NCBI GenBank assembly: GCA_036924285.1
Contig: JAYKYS010000008.1
Location: forward strand, 24,103,001-24,167,000
Reading direction: 5' to 3'
Source of the DNA: Asterella californica
Lineage: Eukaryota > Streptophyta > Marchantiopsida > Marchantiales > Aytoniaceae
Length of the DNA stretch: 64,000 nucleotides
A program made the translations under genes and the position numbers. The notes beneath the pieces were generated by a model, which had not been told where the DNA came from, did no database searches, and saw only the letters and a list, made by a program, of their open reading frames with translations. This document shows positions 31,506 to 44,159 of the stretch, one piece after another. The number at the start of each line of letters is the position of its first letter. Within the stretch, counting starts at the first letter, position 1.

Positions 31506-34171
31506 TTAAACCTTGGCTGACTCCAGGGAAGCCGATTCACTAGTAATGATCCTTTCATACACTTCTCTAATCTTCAAACCTACGATGGTTTGGAACAGTC
31601 CAGTTCCGTTGTTGCTTCCCGGGAAGTCGGCGTGCTTCAACATTTGTTGTGTAATCTCCCCGTAGAATTTGGTTGAGATGTTGCTCAAGTGACTTTCCAC
31701 GTAGATGAGTTCGTCAAGTTTGTCAAACTGGCCATCCATCTCCAAGACAGAGACCTGTGCCCAAGGCAGATGTATAAGAACCAGCTACTTGAAGAGCAGT
31801 ACAATTCAAAAAGACCCGTAAGATCCAAATCCGGGACTAAAAGGGCGCTCCAGCGAATTCAATTCTAAGATAATAATCAGTAAAGTTCCAACCATACATA
31901 GTTAGTCTTAACTTCACGTCCTGCCATCATAACAGAAAGCGGATATTACCTCGTTTCCGTAGTAGGTGTCTGGGCCATAGAAGAACTTGATGCCTGGGTA
32001 AGAGCAGGTAAGCTTTCGGCCACAAGGAATCCAGGAGATGGTGGAACCCTCATCGTAAAGATAGACGGGCTCAAAATCCTTCACTCCTTCCTTCATGATC
32101 ATGCGCACCCGCAAGATCTTGCCTTCATTGTCATCCGGGATGAGCTGGGTGGGCAACACCTGGATAACGATGTCCGCGTGCTGCTTCTGGGGATCTGCAC
32201 AGGGTGAACGAGTCGAGTGAGCCAGACCATGTATTACGAAGACAGGGCGGAAAAAGCATTTCAACCGACGCTTACACCATACGCATAGGCCGAGACAAGA
32301 AATTTGCGGTTAAAGGGATGAATTAGGCGCACCGATGTATGCATCGAAGTCGGGCTTCCGAGCGGCAATACTGGCTTTGATGCTCTCAAGACTGTGACCA
32401 CGCTCAGCCATGTCGCGCTGAAATAAAGAAAGGACAACCGTGAGGATCGGCGGACTCTCTGAGGCTTAAGCAGGAGGGATGGTAATATTGTGCGGATAAA
32501 TCCAAGTAGATGATAGGAGTAGCCACAATGCACACGTTTTATGAGATTGTGGAGAGCAGTCTGACTGGGCAACCTCGTGATCCAAGCGTATGAATTCGTC
32601 GCAGACATTCGACATCATGAATTCTGGAGTAAGAGTCTACCTGAATCTTCCAGGCGAACTTCACGTCGTCACTGATGTCCAGGTAGATACTGAAGTCGAG
32701 CAGGCTCCTTACACGCTCGTCGTACCTGCCATGAAACAGATTCCCTTCAGATATTATCGTGACTCACCTACGTGATAGAGCGGTGAAAGCGAGATATCAG
32801 TGTCCAGGCGTGGAGCCAAGGAACGAATTTGTCTTACGCATATGGTCGGCCGTCAGAACCAACGTAACCGATTCAGACGTTAAGACATTCTCCACAGGGC
32901 AGAAAGTAGGTGACAGCGCGGTGCTACCAAGCTTCTGGGTGTGTCAGTCTTCAGGAAACACCGCGGGAGTAGATCCAGGACCACACTGAATACTCTAGTA
33001 AACTACATAAAATCCCTCAGTATGCACTCACCTATTTCACGGCGCTAAGAGTTTTCATCAACAAGATGACCTCTAAATCAAAACTTCTGGCCGGGACGTA
33101 CTAAAGCATCACTCTCCGCGATCTTCAAACGATCTTCATAACTGTAAAATGAGAGTTACAGCGTGCGAGAAACTACGGAAGCCACAATCCATGGCAACCA
33201 ACGCCAACCATATCGGATCGTAATACATCCGGCGGGAAGAGGTCTTTAAATGCTACAGTTCCAGCAAAGCAAAGCACCACGATGTCGGAAAGAATATCCC
33301 GACGATGTGATTACCGCACACTAATACGACTTTGAAGGTAAAAGAACAACGGAACGCTGATTACCTCGAAGAAAGGAACTTGGATCAGTACCAAAGTAAC
33401 CAAAGAGGTGAAAGCCCCAGACATTATTCACCCAAGATGGCAATTCAGACTTTCTACTGTAAACATGTAAGAGAAGATTGTAAGACACATCGAGCGTGTC
33501 TAATGACTAAACGGGTGAACCGTGGACAACAGAGGGAATTCTTCTACTTACATTGGGTGCAGACCTTCGATGACGAAGATTTTTGGCGGGTCAATCTTTT
33601 CTGGTGCGTCAATAAGACCAGTAACGTGGTTGTAAATTGGCTTCTCGATGGACTTTCCTTCCTTGATAGCTTTAACTTGCTCGTACATGAGATCAAAATT
33701 GTTGGCACGTGGGTCGAGAGCAGTGACTCCCTTCTCCTTCCTGCCATACCTATCCAGGGAATGGTAATCATCCAAACAGATAACGGTGGTGGTGTCACTG
33801 ATTAGAGTGTTAGAATCGGGGTTGCCTCCCTTGGGCGGAGAACCAGCTCCTCCGAAAACACTGGTCAAACGTCTCATGAAGGTACTCTTTCCACATCCTG
33901 AATCGGCAGCAAGTCCAATGATAATGGGCCTCTGCTCAGGTCCCGCCTTGCATACAACCAGCGCCCTGTGTCCCCGCCTTTGGCTTCCCTTGCTCTCCGT
34001 AGCCCGGAGCGCTGCCACATCGGTCCACACGCTCAAAGAGCTCGACACTGCCTTGCCGTGAAAGCTCGACACAATGGCAGTCCTCGACGCGAACCTTTGC
34101 CGGGGGTTGGTTCTCCTTACGCATTCTGGAGCAACTACAACTGTCGCAGTTGCCGCGGCCGCAGTCGCCAT
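31506..34171 (-). CDS. PRK: Phosphoribulokinase, chloroplastic, five exons
   Basis: PRK phosphorylates ribulose 5-phosphate with ATP to ribulose 1,5-bisphosphate in the stroma (Calvin-Benson cycle). Exons on the minus strand: 34171-33552, 32725-32641, 32417-32333, 32194-31950 and 31754-31506, with introns of 826, 223, 138 and 195 bp. All donors are GT and all acceptors AG, and every junction keeps the frame, giving 427 residues. Residues 1-77 are an Ala/Ser/Arg-rich transit peptide; the remaining 350 match the spinach mature length. Visible are P-loop GLAADSGCGKST (86-97), CLDDYHSLD (132-140), GLHPMYDERVR and CGRKLTCSYPG. Cys93/Cys132 and Cys321/Cys327 equal spinach Cys16/55 and 244/250, so thioredoxin control and GAPDH-CP12 binding are likely. 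The start has G at -3 and +4. Confidence 0.97.
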
Positions 34172-34760
34172 GTCGTCAAATTGTCTGCTCCGCTCGCTCG
34201 CAAGAGCTCCGCTCGCTCTCTTTCTGGCTCCCTGTCTACTCCGCTTGAGGCGGTCTTTCCTTACCTCCGTGTATGAACTGGAGGATGCTCAAACGGAGCA
34301 AAATCGTCCGAGGATCAAGAATGACAATTTCATCGGCAGAAATGGAGTTCGATTGTTGTAACTTTTTCTCCACCACTCACTCACTCCTTCACTGGCCTCC
34401 CGTCGTCCCGTCATCGTCGTCGTATCGTCGTCCTTGTGAGGTAGAGAATCAGCTCAGCAGACAGACGAGGAACTTGCGGACCACATCCGCTGTCCGCCTC
34501 TGCCCGCCCTCCGATCGTCCAGACAGATGGATAATCTTCTCGCAACCGGCTCTGCCCGTTGCCCTGCACCATGCACGCACTTGTCCCCTTCTTTCTCATG
34601 ACAATGCTTCGCATATTCCTCTCCATCTATTTATTCCTTTCCTCCTGCATATTTCTCATATTTCCTATTTCCTAAATGATTGGAATATTCTCCTCCAACC
34701 AATCCACATAAGTTCTCGTCCTTTCCAGTTTGTTTATTCTCTTTTTATCTCTTTCCTCTG
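34172..34760 (-). promoter_or_regulatory. PRK 5' flank with possible TATA and CCAAT boxes
   Basis: On the minus strand GGAATAAATAG (34637-34627) could be a TATA box, with ATTGG (34703-34699) about 65 bases further upstream. This would give a 5' untranslated region of roughly 430 bases. A CACGTG G-box, common in light-regulated promoters, lies at 35293-35298. Transcript data would be required to place the start. Confidence 0.3.
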
Positions 34761-36180
34761 TCGGTTTATGTTTTCATTCCTCGTTTGGACGCCAAGTTTT
34801 ACACAAAATCCCAAAGGCTCTAACTTTTACCTAGAGTATAAAAGTTGTACATTCTGATTATCCGCTGGACGTTTCGAGTTCTGATAAAACCGAGACTACG
34901 ATAGATTTCTTGTAAGTGCGGGCAGTCACATGAACATCTGCGCTGGAAACGAACTGTAAAAGATCATATCTGCAGGCTACTGTGGATTTATTCTTGATTA
35001 CGATGATGTTCAGATAATTGCCACCCACAAAGGAGTCGGGAAACCATGTGAGAGGTCTGGGAGGGCGACCTTCCGCAGCCGGTAGACATTCTGGTTTCAA
35101 AACGACAGACAGATATTCCGGCAGTAAGGGACGTGTGAAGTGATTTTATTACTCCAGTAAAAAATGGTGAGTCTATCTCCATGATAAGTCGGAGACGAGT
35201 GAAACAGTGCCCAATAAGAATGCGGTTCGAAGCTCCAGACTATGGATGACGAAAGCCTGAAGCCACACGATTGGGGAGGCTCGATGAAGTGCCACGTGCC
35301 ATATTTTCACATGTAGGCGGATATGAAGAACGTTCATTATCTTGTCCCTGGCCTCTTTCTCGGCCATGTCACCCTCCTTTGCCCCAATATATCTACCACT
35401 CAAAGAGATATTCATACTTCGAGAGATCAAACATCCCTCCAATGCTCCTTTAATCTATCCTTCTACTTATCTTGGACTGTAAGGATTCGACATACTCGAC
35501 ATACTCGACTGTGCTCGGAAGTATCCAACGAACGTAGTCAATGAAAGAAACTGCGTAGTCTATGACAGAACTGCGTCAAATTAAGGTTCGCTCTCTGTTG
35601 GACTAAAACCATCATATGGGAAACCTACGAGAATATAACTTGGTTATTATCGACAAACAGGTTAACTATATTTTCATTATCATATAACACTAGAAAAAAC
35701 GTTTCACTCAAGATATACTTTAGATGTCAAGATGAACTTTAATGAATTTCAGTTAATACTAAATAAAGTGTAATGTACCAAACAAATATAATTAATAATT
35801 TAGATAAATATATGATATGCATGTTTTCTGAGTTCAAGAGCGGAAACAATCAAAGGAACAAACAGAAATATAAAGAAAAAACTCCTGATGTATATTGGTT
35901 TCGGTATCCGGTCGTGACTGGAGTACGTTCTATATTCACGTATTACACATAAAGTATTTTGAATATTTTAATCTCAGTGATTTTATGTTTGATTTATGTT
36001 AATAGTAAATACTAGACTAATATTTTATAAATATTTAAAATTAAAAGTCATAATAAATGCTAAATGTTAACCGATGAGAATGACGCAATAAGAAAGACAT
36101 ACAGTAGGCATGAATAGATCAGTGTGCTTTAAATTTCGAAAGGTACAAGTCTGGGATCTAATCTCTAATTATATATTAAT
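34761..36180. other. Upstream flank of PRK, no gene seen
   Basis: No recognisable coding sequence on either strand. From about 35640 the DNA becomes AT-rich. Confidence 0.5.
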
Positions 36181-36204
36181 AAAAGAGTTAGATAATAAAT
36201 TAAT

Positions 36205-36320
36205 CCTCTGCATATTTGCCTCCTCCATCAAAAGATGGAAGAGGTGAATATATAACATATACGCACCTTGATTTTTTATTCACCTCTTCCATCAGAAGAT
36301 GGAAGAGGGTTGCAAACTTA
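36205..36320. repeat. Two adjacent hairpins of the double-hairpin family
   Basis: The first hairpin pairs TATTTGCCTCCTCCATC with GATGGAAGAGGTGAATA (36213-36250, loop AAAA). The second pairs TATTCACCTCTTCCATC (36277-36293) with GATGGAAGAGGG (36298-36309, loop AGAA). The arms match those at 28884, 29341 and 38831. Confidence 0.78.
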
Positions 36321-38440
36321 ATTTATTACTTAATCTTTCGAGAAAAAAATATTATATAATAAATTAATATATTTATAAATATATTATTTTGATTCCGTAG
36401 ACTCCGCACTTGTACTCTCTTAAGCGCATAGTCATGCACTCCTTATGGATTTTATATTAACGTTTTTATTGTTACTGTTAAAAAAATTAATTTATTTTTT
36501 ATTAAATTTAATCTAGAATATACATATAACAGTTATAAAATTTTAACAAAAGGTACCGAAGTTGATCGAGCATGCTTATGTACTATTGTCACATCCATAG
36601 GTAAATTTTGGGACGCGATGGTCAAGGGCAGGGCGTTCTCATCAGAATTATTTTCTTTTCATTTTCATTTTGTGAAGGTTAAATATACAAGCTCGATCAA
36701 CTGGATCGAGCTAGAAAAGCTGGTGTTACCAGAAATATGTAAATATTCTATATATACCTCGGACAAAACGAATGTGCAGATTCAAACTATTACAATTTAC
36801 CACTGGTAACTGTTAGCAGATAAATACTTGCTAGTAGATAAAAAAAACCGATAAAGCAAGCACACGCGCACTTTTGAAAGTACGAGACCTTGATTCGAAC
36901 GCCAAATTTCCGTAGAAGGAGAATCGAAGTAGAACCGAGCTCGGAAGGATGAGAACTGCAACTGCAGTTGCACCCTTGAGCTAATTCTCGGAGGTATCAT
37001 TCAACATTCTTGACTATCGGTTTGAGATCATAGCGACCACTGTAGTCAGTTAATGAAATATAATTATAGATTTTTAAATTCAATAATTTAATTTTAGCCG
37101 GACAAATTTAGAATTTATCTTGCTTACCGTTCTCGACCCTTTCAGTCTCTCGGAATGCATTTCTCTCAAATGCATTCTTCTCTTTCAAGCCAGTGGCAGA
37201 CATTTACTTTTTCAACCGTTATAACCCAATAGCAACATCCAATCAACTTGGTTAATTTCAACCCTAGTATCACTAAATCTGTGATGCACTTTTCTATCTT
37301 CAATGATTCATGGCAAACGTTTGTTTGCCAAATATGCGGTAGGAGACAAGCGGGCTTTGTGGAGAATATAAATTCGATGGTATGATTTGTTGTCCCCTGC
37401 AAGAGATGGGTAAGAAGAAATAAGGTATGACATGCTTGTAGAAGCATTATCAGAATGAGCTTGACAGGGATGCTCGATTCCATTCGTTGCCGCTAGGGAA
37501 GTTGAGTAAAATGAATAAAAGCCGACGTCTTCTTACCGCATACTTGCGAGACACTGAGAAGTCTGATGAAGGCTTTGTCACGACTCAGAAACTTCGTTTG
37601 CTTCATTATGTTCTTTCTTGTTTTAGCAATATTATATGCATGTAAAGTAAAGTGGAGCATCTGCTTATACAACATAACTACTCCAGTGACAGTAGCTTGG
37701 GTTTGGAGACGCGTCCGTCCCGTCCGGTTCAATCATCAATCTTATCGTTAAAAGAATAACTGTATGGGGTACAGTTCACAGAACAAGTTATCTCGGATTA
37801 TTTCATTGATTAGAGAAAAAGGAATTTCTAAGAGTGACTTAGAGAGGTCTATTTATTATTTACTTTTCACTAAAACCGTCCATAGCAACACATGATTGAT
37901 GGAGAATGAAAACTAAATCACGTATAAATACAATGAGATCCAAATACAATGAATAAACTAGTCTAAAGTGAAGATGCAAGGTAGAAGATGATAACACGTT
38001 CTTAGAATCCCTGGAAGTCAAATTGAATAAATAATATGCATACTTTCTGACGTTTTGACACTAGGGAAGGAGAATGACAAGCGTGAAGTGATGATGAAAA
38101 CATTTCGTTATTTTCAAGTATAATTCGGAGGAAGAGTAAATTCAGTGCCATGAAAACTAATTTGAGAATATTATCCAAGGAACTGTAATAAGCAGGGAAG
38201 GAAAAGAAATTAAGAAGGACGAGATTAAATCCAGTTTTGCTCTTTGAATTATTTAACGAGAAAATAAACTGAGTTTAATTCTATACCTTAAAAATAAATA
38301 ACAAAAAACACGTGGATGCATAGCGATGAGAAATGGAGAAATAACTATAAACTAGAAATAAAAGTTGCTCCAGTTCTCGCAGGGGATATGCATGGATTTA
38401 TAGTTATTAAATTAAAATCATAGTGTATTAATGTATATAC
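36321..38440. other. AT-rich spacer, no gene seen
   Basis: Some open frames exist (for example 37166-37732 on the minus strand), but none has a domain, codon pattern or neighbour that supports a gene. Confidence 0.5.
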
Positions 38441-38449
38441 AGTTTCAGG

Positions 38450-38935
38450 TTCTCTGACTTGTATCTCTGACAGCGTGACTGTGTACTCGTAGCTTATGGT
38501 TTATATCCTGCTCAGTCCATGTTTCCAGGTATGTCATTTAATTTAGACTTGGATTTCTCTTAGACGTTACTCTGTGCGCATTTATTTTCATTTCAATCTC
38601 TCTTGGACTTTACATGCATACGTTATCTCTCCATGTTTCCAAACACGGCTATTTAAATTTAACCATTTATATGTAGATTTCTCTTGGACTTGCATTTAAA
38701 TTAAATATGTTATTTCTTACTGTACGAATTCCGCAACGCATAGTATAGCAGTATTAAGCAGGAATTATGTTTTCTTGCTGTGAGTACCAACCTCATCCTT
38801 TTTGTGAGTTGGGATGTAAATATAGACTTCCTTGCATATTCACCTCTTCCAAATTGGGAAGAGGAGAGTATGCAAAGAGCTTGAATTTATGTCTTAACCC
38901 TTCCTCTTGGAAGCGTTAGGTTATAAATCAAAGTT
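38450..38935. repeat. Double-hairpin repeat, inverted and rearranged copy
   Basis: At about 38455-38540 the reverse complement of the GATAAACCATAAG block of copy 1 is seen (CTTATGGTTTATATCCTGCTC). Further right are hairpins CATATTCACCTCTTCC / GGAAGAGGAGAGTATG (38835-38873) and TTAACCCTTCC / GGAAGCGTTAGG (38885-38929). Order of parts differs from copies 1 and 2. Confidence 0.65.
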
Positions 38936-38970
38936 TATAAATTAATAATACTTTTACTCGTAGGATTGAC

Positions 38971-39756
38971 TGTCACGACCCTCAGTCTCAAGATCCGATG
39001 CTGACACAAACAATAGAACCTTAACGAACTTGCACTAGGTTGTGAATGCTACAAGTAGGACTTAACAGTTTGTCTGAGAAGTCGAAAACAGATGAACCCT
39101 AAGTGGTTCTTTGAACCAAAGCTGAAACATTAGGTTAGGAGGTAGAGATCTATCTCAAAGAAAACCCAGACGAATGATGACCTAAGGACTCAAGTATAGA
39201 AACGGATCGAAACACAAACTTAAGACGTGGGTCTGAGACGTGAGTTCAACCCAGACGGACGCTGGTCGAATGCTGGTCGGAACCACAGGATCCCAGTTTG
39301 ATGCTAGACACAGTTTCTCAAAAAACGCTAAGTGTTGGAAGTCCAGCAACTTTGGATCATAGACGGAGCTCCACGTAATATTTCGAGACGAGTAATGTAT
39401 CATTGAAAAGGTTCCAACGAGGACTTTCCAGTGATACCAAGAACTCTTTGATTGACATCGGAGTTGAGAATTATGACCGATCTTGTGATCAGGTTGTGGT
39501 ATAATTTTTGAGACCAAAGAGGAAGGTGAGGTCGTCGATCCCCAAAAGTATATATGAAGGAGGCTCGATGCCTAGATGGACCAAGACGAGTCATCCGACC
39601 TCGGAGTTTGACGAGCAGACTCTGGGAGCATGAGGTGATGACTAATACCAATACATGTTCTAGTCCAGACTTGGACATGAGGACTTGAGATTGACCCAAG
39701 GGTTAGGACAAAACTAGGGAACGAGACGATGTGTTGGACCCAAACAGACATCGTGG
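38971..39756 (+). repeat. Gypsy LTR, left part, split by a second LTR
   Basis: Starts TGTCACGACCCTCAGTC, the type of end seen in many plant gypsy LTRs. The stretch 39190-39420 is homologous to 54770-55025 (shared words GAGACGTGGGTCT, GAGCTCCACGTAA, GAGTAATRTATCATTG). The rest of this LTR probably lies at 41592-41895, just before a Met primer site, with the unrelated LTR 39757-41591 in between. Confidence 0.5.
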
Positions 39757-41591
39757 TGTCGTGTCGTGGACCGGCTCCTACATGAAAATCTATTTTTGAT
39801 ACTTATCATTATCGTTCTAAAGACACTCATATGATAAAAAATGAGCTTTTTTGCACAACTTCGGATCTTCGCTTTCATTACATCGATGGATAGAGCTCGT
39901 TGGCGACTTTCCATGGTCACTTCGTCTATTTCATTTGGACGTCCAATGGAGAAGTTACGAGACTCGAAAGATAAGAAAAGCAAGTTAGGTCTAGCTTACT
40001 GGCTTTTTGCACAACTTCGGATCTTCACTTTCATTGCGTCACTAGGTAGAGCTCCGTAGTCAGCTTTCCATGGAGACTTCGTCTACTTCATTTGGATGTC
40101 TAGTGGAAAAGTTACGAGACTCGAAAGAAGAGAAAATCAAGCTAGACCCTAGTTTACTATTGTTGATTGGGTATTTGTAGCTCTTGGCGCTATACTAAGG
40201 ACGCAAGGGGCCTGCTAGCTCATTATCTGAGAAAATGTGTACGTACAACGACTGATGTAAGGGGACAGCTTAAGGGGTTAGCTTGTTTTTGCGATCTATC
40301 GATGGAAGATTTGGAGAATTGAGAAGTCCAATGCATCAATGTGTCAATGGGTTCAGTGCAGGCTACGCACGAATCAAGATGATCATGAAGGGGCGGATCG
40401 GAGGAATGCGTTCTGGGAGGAATTGACGCAGGAGAGGTTTTTGGAGTGCTTCAGTTATCTATGAAGGAGAGTTGGACCGTTCGGACCGTTCCGGAGTCTA
40501 AACTTGCTGCCTTTGGATCCATGGGGATCAGAACGCCGAGTTCTTCAGGAAATTGAAAACGATACTAAGTTTTATCGGACGATTTGGGAGTTTTGAGTGA
40601 AATTGACTCGCAAGTAAGCGCTTACGCTAGTTTTTCATCGTCTACTACTTGAGATTAGGTTGTTCTTCGCGATCGGTGAGTCAAGCTCTTCGTTCTTGGT
40701 GCCTATGCGATCAGGGAGTCTTCATCTACGCATAGGAGAAGACCGTACATGGATTGGATTGTTCGTTTGTGTGTGGTGAGCAAGTTTGAGCCGCATGGAG
40801 TTGATTTACGTCAGTTTTTTGTGTCTTGCGATCAAATTTCTTGCGTGGTTTTGCGAGGGGAACTCGAAACGGCTTGTATGGAGTCTCGTTGGGTTCAAGG
40901 TAGCTAGATCTACCTACCAGAGAAGACGGATATCAGATCAGGCGATCCGTGTGGGCGGTGTGTGCATTTTTAAGTCGTAAGGAGGAGTTTTTGAAAATTC
41001 GATCACCTGCAACCGAAAATAGACGATATCTCGGCTGTCGGGAGTCAGATTTGGGAGTTCTTGAGGCCAACGAATTCAAGAAGGAAGGCCTTAAGATCGT
41101 TTGACGAAAAAAGGAAGTTCTAAGATAGACATTTTTCCGTTCCTTCGTTACAATTTTCGTTCTTGGAGTTCGTTAGAGATCTAGTTAGCTATGTACAGCT
41201 TGTGGTAGCTAGCTTTAGCTAAAGGCTTGTACGTAGACATTGTTTGGACTTGGGTTTCAATCGTGTGATGCTGGTGCAGCTCTTTTTGTTAGCAAAGGAA
41301 TGTTTCTCTTGCTTTGAACTATGCTTCGTTGGTTTTGGGTCTAGGTTGAGACTCGAGGACTCGTTTTAGAGGGTTTTGAAGCAGATTACGGACCACTCTG
41401 GTCTGTTTCTCAGTTCTGTGTTCTTAGGGAGAAAGAACCGGCAGTGTATATATATTGGGAGTTGGTATATATTGCGACGCTCGTTTTTGTGCTTATTTCT
41501 CTCTTTCTTGTCTCTATTCAGCACACTACATCTCCACAGCCAGGAACCTCGCGTTTTTCTTGACATCCTTCTCGTAAAATCAGACACAATA
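39757..41591 (+). repeat. LTR copy A of the TGTCGTGTCG family
   Basis: Begins TGTCGTGTCGTGGACCGG and ends near CAGACACAATA. It has two copies of the internal repeat unit (starts of GCACAACTTCGGATCTTC at 39853 and 40009, 156 bp apart). It is clearly older than copies B and C. No intact target duplication was found and no matching internal region follows, so it may be a solo LTR. Confidence 0.7.
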
Positions 41592-44159
41592 ACGAATGGT
41601 TTGACCGTTATATACTATTTAAGACCATAGACTTTATGAGAAGATTGTCCCAAGTCACGTTGTGACTTTCTCATGTTTTGAGACCGATCTAGTCGGATCT
41701 AGGTCGAGACTTAGGAAATGTTTAGCTTGAGAGTTAGAGAGACGGTCTGACTCTAGTCTGGACCAAATGGGATAAAGATAAGCGGTGCATGGATGCTAAC
41801 TTGTGATTTCAGTTTACAGAGTAGCATTGTGAGTCTCGTGATCTACTGAGTAAGAGCTTCATTTGGTGCAACAAGGCGGTATGAATGCAAAAACTGATAT
41901 CAGAGTCAAAGATTCGGTGAGTGAGAACTAGAGATAGCGGCTAAAGGTTGCATATTTGAGGAGAGACATGACATACAAAGTGGATCAATGTTTAGGGGTG
42001 AACGCTTGGAGCAATGATCGACGTGAGACAAAGTTCCAAGAGGAAGTTCAAGAAATGAGTGGTGGCTGAACCCAAGATCAGATAGACTCGAGCTAACCCT
42101 GAGCTACAAGCAATGGATGATAACTCGCAACCTTGGTCTTGACATTGAAGAAGACCTAATACCAACTATGACAAATATGCAACCGGATGAAATATTACCA
42201 ACGGTGTCTAACGATTCAAGCACAAGAAAGTAGAGGAGCTATGTATGCAAAACTCATCAAGATGATGAAGACCATACAAGAGGGCATGACCTCTAGGGAT
42301 AAACATATCCCCAAGCTTGAGACAAGTCAAGAGAATTTGTTGTCTACTAGAAAGCTTTGTAAGATAAATATGATGACTCTTTTCTCAAGTATAGGACGAG
42401 TTCGCAAGGTTAAAGATTTCTTGATTAAGTTAGACCTATATTTTGATGTGTAACAAGCTAAGGAGTCAGACAAAGTGAGAGCGGCAATTACATTTTTAAA
42501 AGATCATGCTTTTCTTTGATGGACTGCATACAAAAACGAGCACGTCTTGACTATCTCGGTGTTTGATTAGAAAGTATCAAAGGATTCGAGATGATGTCGA
42601 GTTAGCTAGGTTTAAGCAGACGAGAACCTTGAGTGCTTATGTGTTCTAGTTTAGTGTCAAGCTCGATTTGTTGTCCAAATGTAGGGAGACCAAGATATGC
42701 ATATTCATTGAGACTCAAGTCTAGCTCAGAGAAGGCTCTCTTCTAGATGACAAAGCTACCCGAAACAAGTGTTGAACTTTTGGAACTGGCGGAGCGGATT
42801 GCGGACGATGAAGTCCAGCAACAAAAACCTTTTGAACCATTCAGCATAAACAAGGTTCACAAGAAGAACAAGGGCTTCAAACGACAATGAGATAAGAGTG
42901 AGAAGGATCAAAATGACTATTTTGCCTTAGCAGCAAAGCGACAAGAAATAGGGTCGAAACCAAAGGGGCAATATCTCAGAAGGACAATAATTCTAAGTTT
43001 GCTTGCTACAACTATGGTCAGACGTGCCATAAGGGGTGCACGAAGCCTAAGGTTAGTAATTGTAGCATGAATGCATTGTTTGCAAAAGAACTTGTTGGAT
43101 GGTCAGGTGACAATGACCTTAGGAACCACGAAGAAGACTCCAAGACTGATCTTTCTTCAAGCCAAAGTTGTTAACCGTGATGTTACCTTCCTTGTGGACA
43201 TATGAGCGACCCACTCCTTCATAAGTCTGAAGTTGGTGAAGAAGTTGGATTTTTCTACCACCAAGGCACACAAGTCTATTCAAGTACGCTTTGTCAAGGG
43301 CAAGGCATACCAAACTTCTGAAGTGATCTTGGATGTACGATTTGCGTGTGAGAAGTTGCAATTCATAAAGAACTTCACGGTATGCGAGATGGATGACATC
43401 GATGCGGTTTTGAGAAACAATTTCTTGGATAGATTCAAAGTGGAACTTAGATAGAAATCTTTGAAGTTGAACGTCAAAGTTAAAGGACGGAAGCTGGGAG
43501 TGAGGTTGATCAAAAAGACGCAAAAGATTGATGACTTTGGGGTCAATTTGATCAAAGATAAACATATAGACTTCAACAACAGAGTCATATGTTTAATGCG
43601 AGTTGTAGTTTTGATGACGAGTGGTGAACAAGAGGAAACATCAAGAGATGCAACTAAACTTCACGAAGTGATAAAGGAGTTTGAGGATGTCTTCATGGAT
43701 GAGCTACTTGTTGAATTATCTCCAAGGCAGGGGTGGATCACAATATCGAAGTCTTGTTATGGTTAGAACCACCATCTAAGATTCTTTACCGACTCAATCA
43801 AGTGGAACTCTTTGAGTTGAAAAGGCAACTCGATGAGCTATTGACATGGAGATATATTCGAACCAGCAAGTCATGTTAAGTTCTTTTTGCAGAAAAGAGG
43901 GATGAGAAGTTACGACTCTGCATAGATTATCATATGCTCAGTAAGATGACGATGAAGAATAATGATTCCTTGCAAGGATAGATGATATGTTTGATATATT
44001 AGCGAGCACAAAGTACTTCAGCAAGATAGACTTGAAGTCAAGATATTACCAGATCTAGATAGTTGATCGAGATGATTGAGGAGACCACTTGTCGAATCAT
44101 ATACAAATCCTTTGAGTTTGTAGTGATGTCATTCGAACTTTACAACGCTCCTTCGACGT
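41592..44159 (+). pseudogene. Older gypsy element: primer site, gag, protease, RT start
   Basis: CTGATATCAGAGTCAAAG at about 41897 is a Met-type primer site. Gag remains include 42187-42453 and ELAERIADDEVQQQKPFEPF, and a zinc knuckle reading ACYNYGQTCHKGC with one ligand Cys changed to Tyr. Protease (about 43119-43460) reads VTFLVDI, a stop, then ATHSFIS, so the active-site region is interrupted. The linker to RT (EVIKEFEDVFMDELLVELSP) and RT pieces (LRLCIDYHMLSKMT, SFEFVVMSFELYNAPSTL) follow. The RT is cut at 44159 exactly where the LTR of the next element begins. Stops and frame changes are very frequent. Confidence 0.75.

Noticed and set aside
32590..33000. Plus-strand frames opposite PRK exon 2 and intron 1
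   Set aside because: They are the complement of the PRK exon 2 region, where codon bias on the minus strand suppresses stops on the plus strand.
33544..34361. Plus-strand and shifted frames over PRK exon 1
   Set aside because: These are shadows of the GC-rich transit peptide and P-loop coding sequence.
34837..34845. TATAAAAG on the plus strand near the PRK 5' flank
   Set aside because: It points away from PRK and no plus-strand gene follows.
34411..35442. Possible gene upstream of PRK on either strand
   Set aside because: Frames are short, have no recognisable domain and no splice borders or promoter that would support a transcript.
37166..37732. Two minus-strand frames with hydrophobic stretches
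   Set aside because: No start context, no relation to known membrane proteins, and AT-rich neighbours without coding bias.
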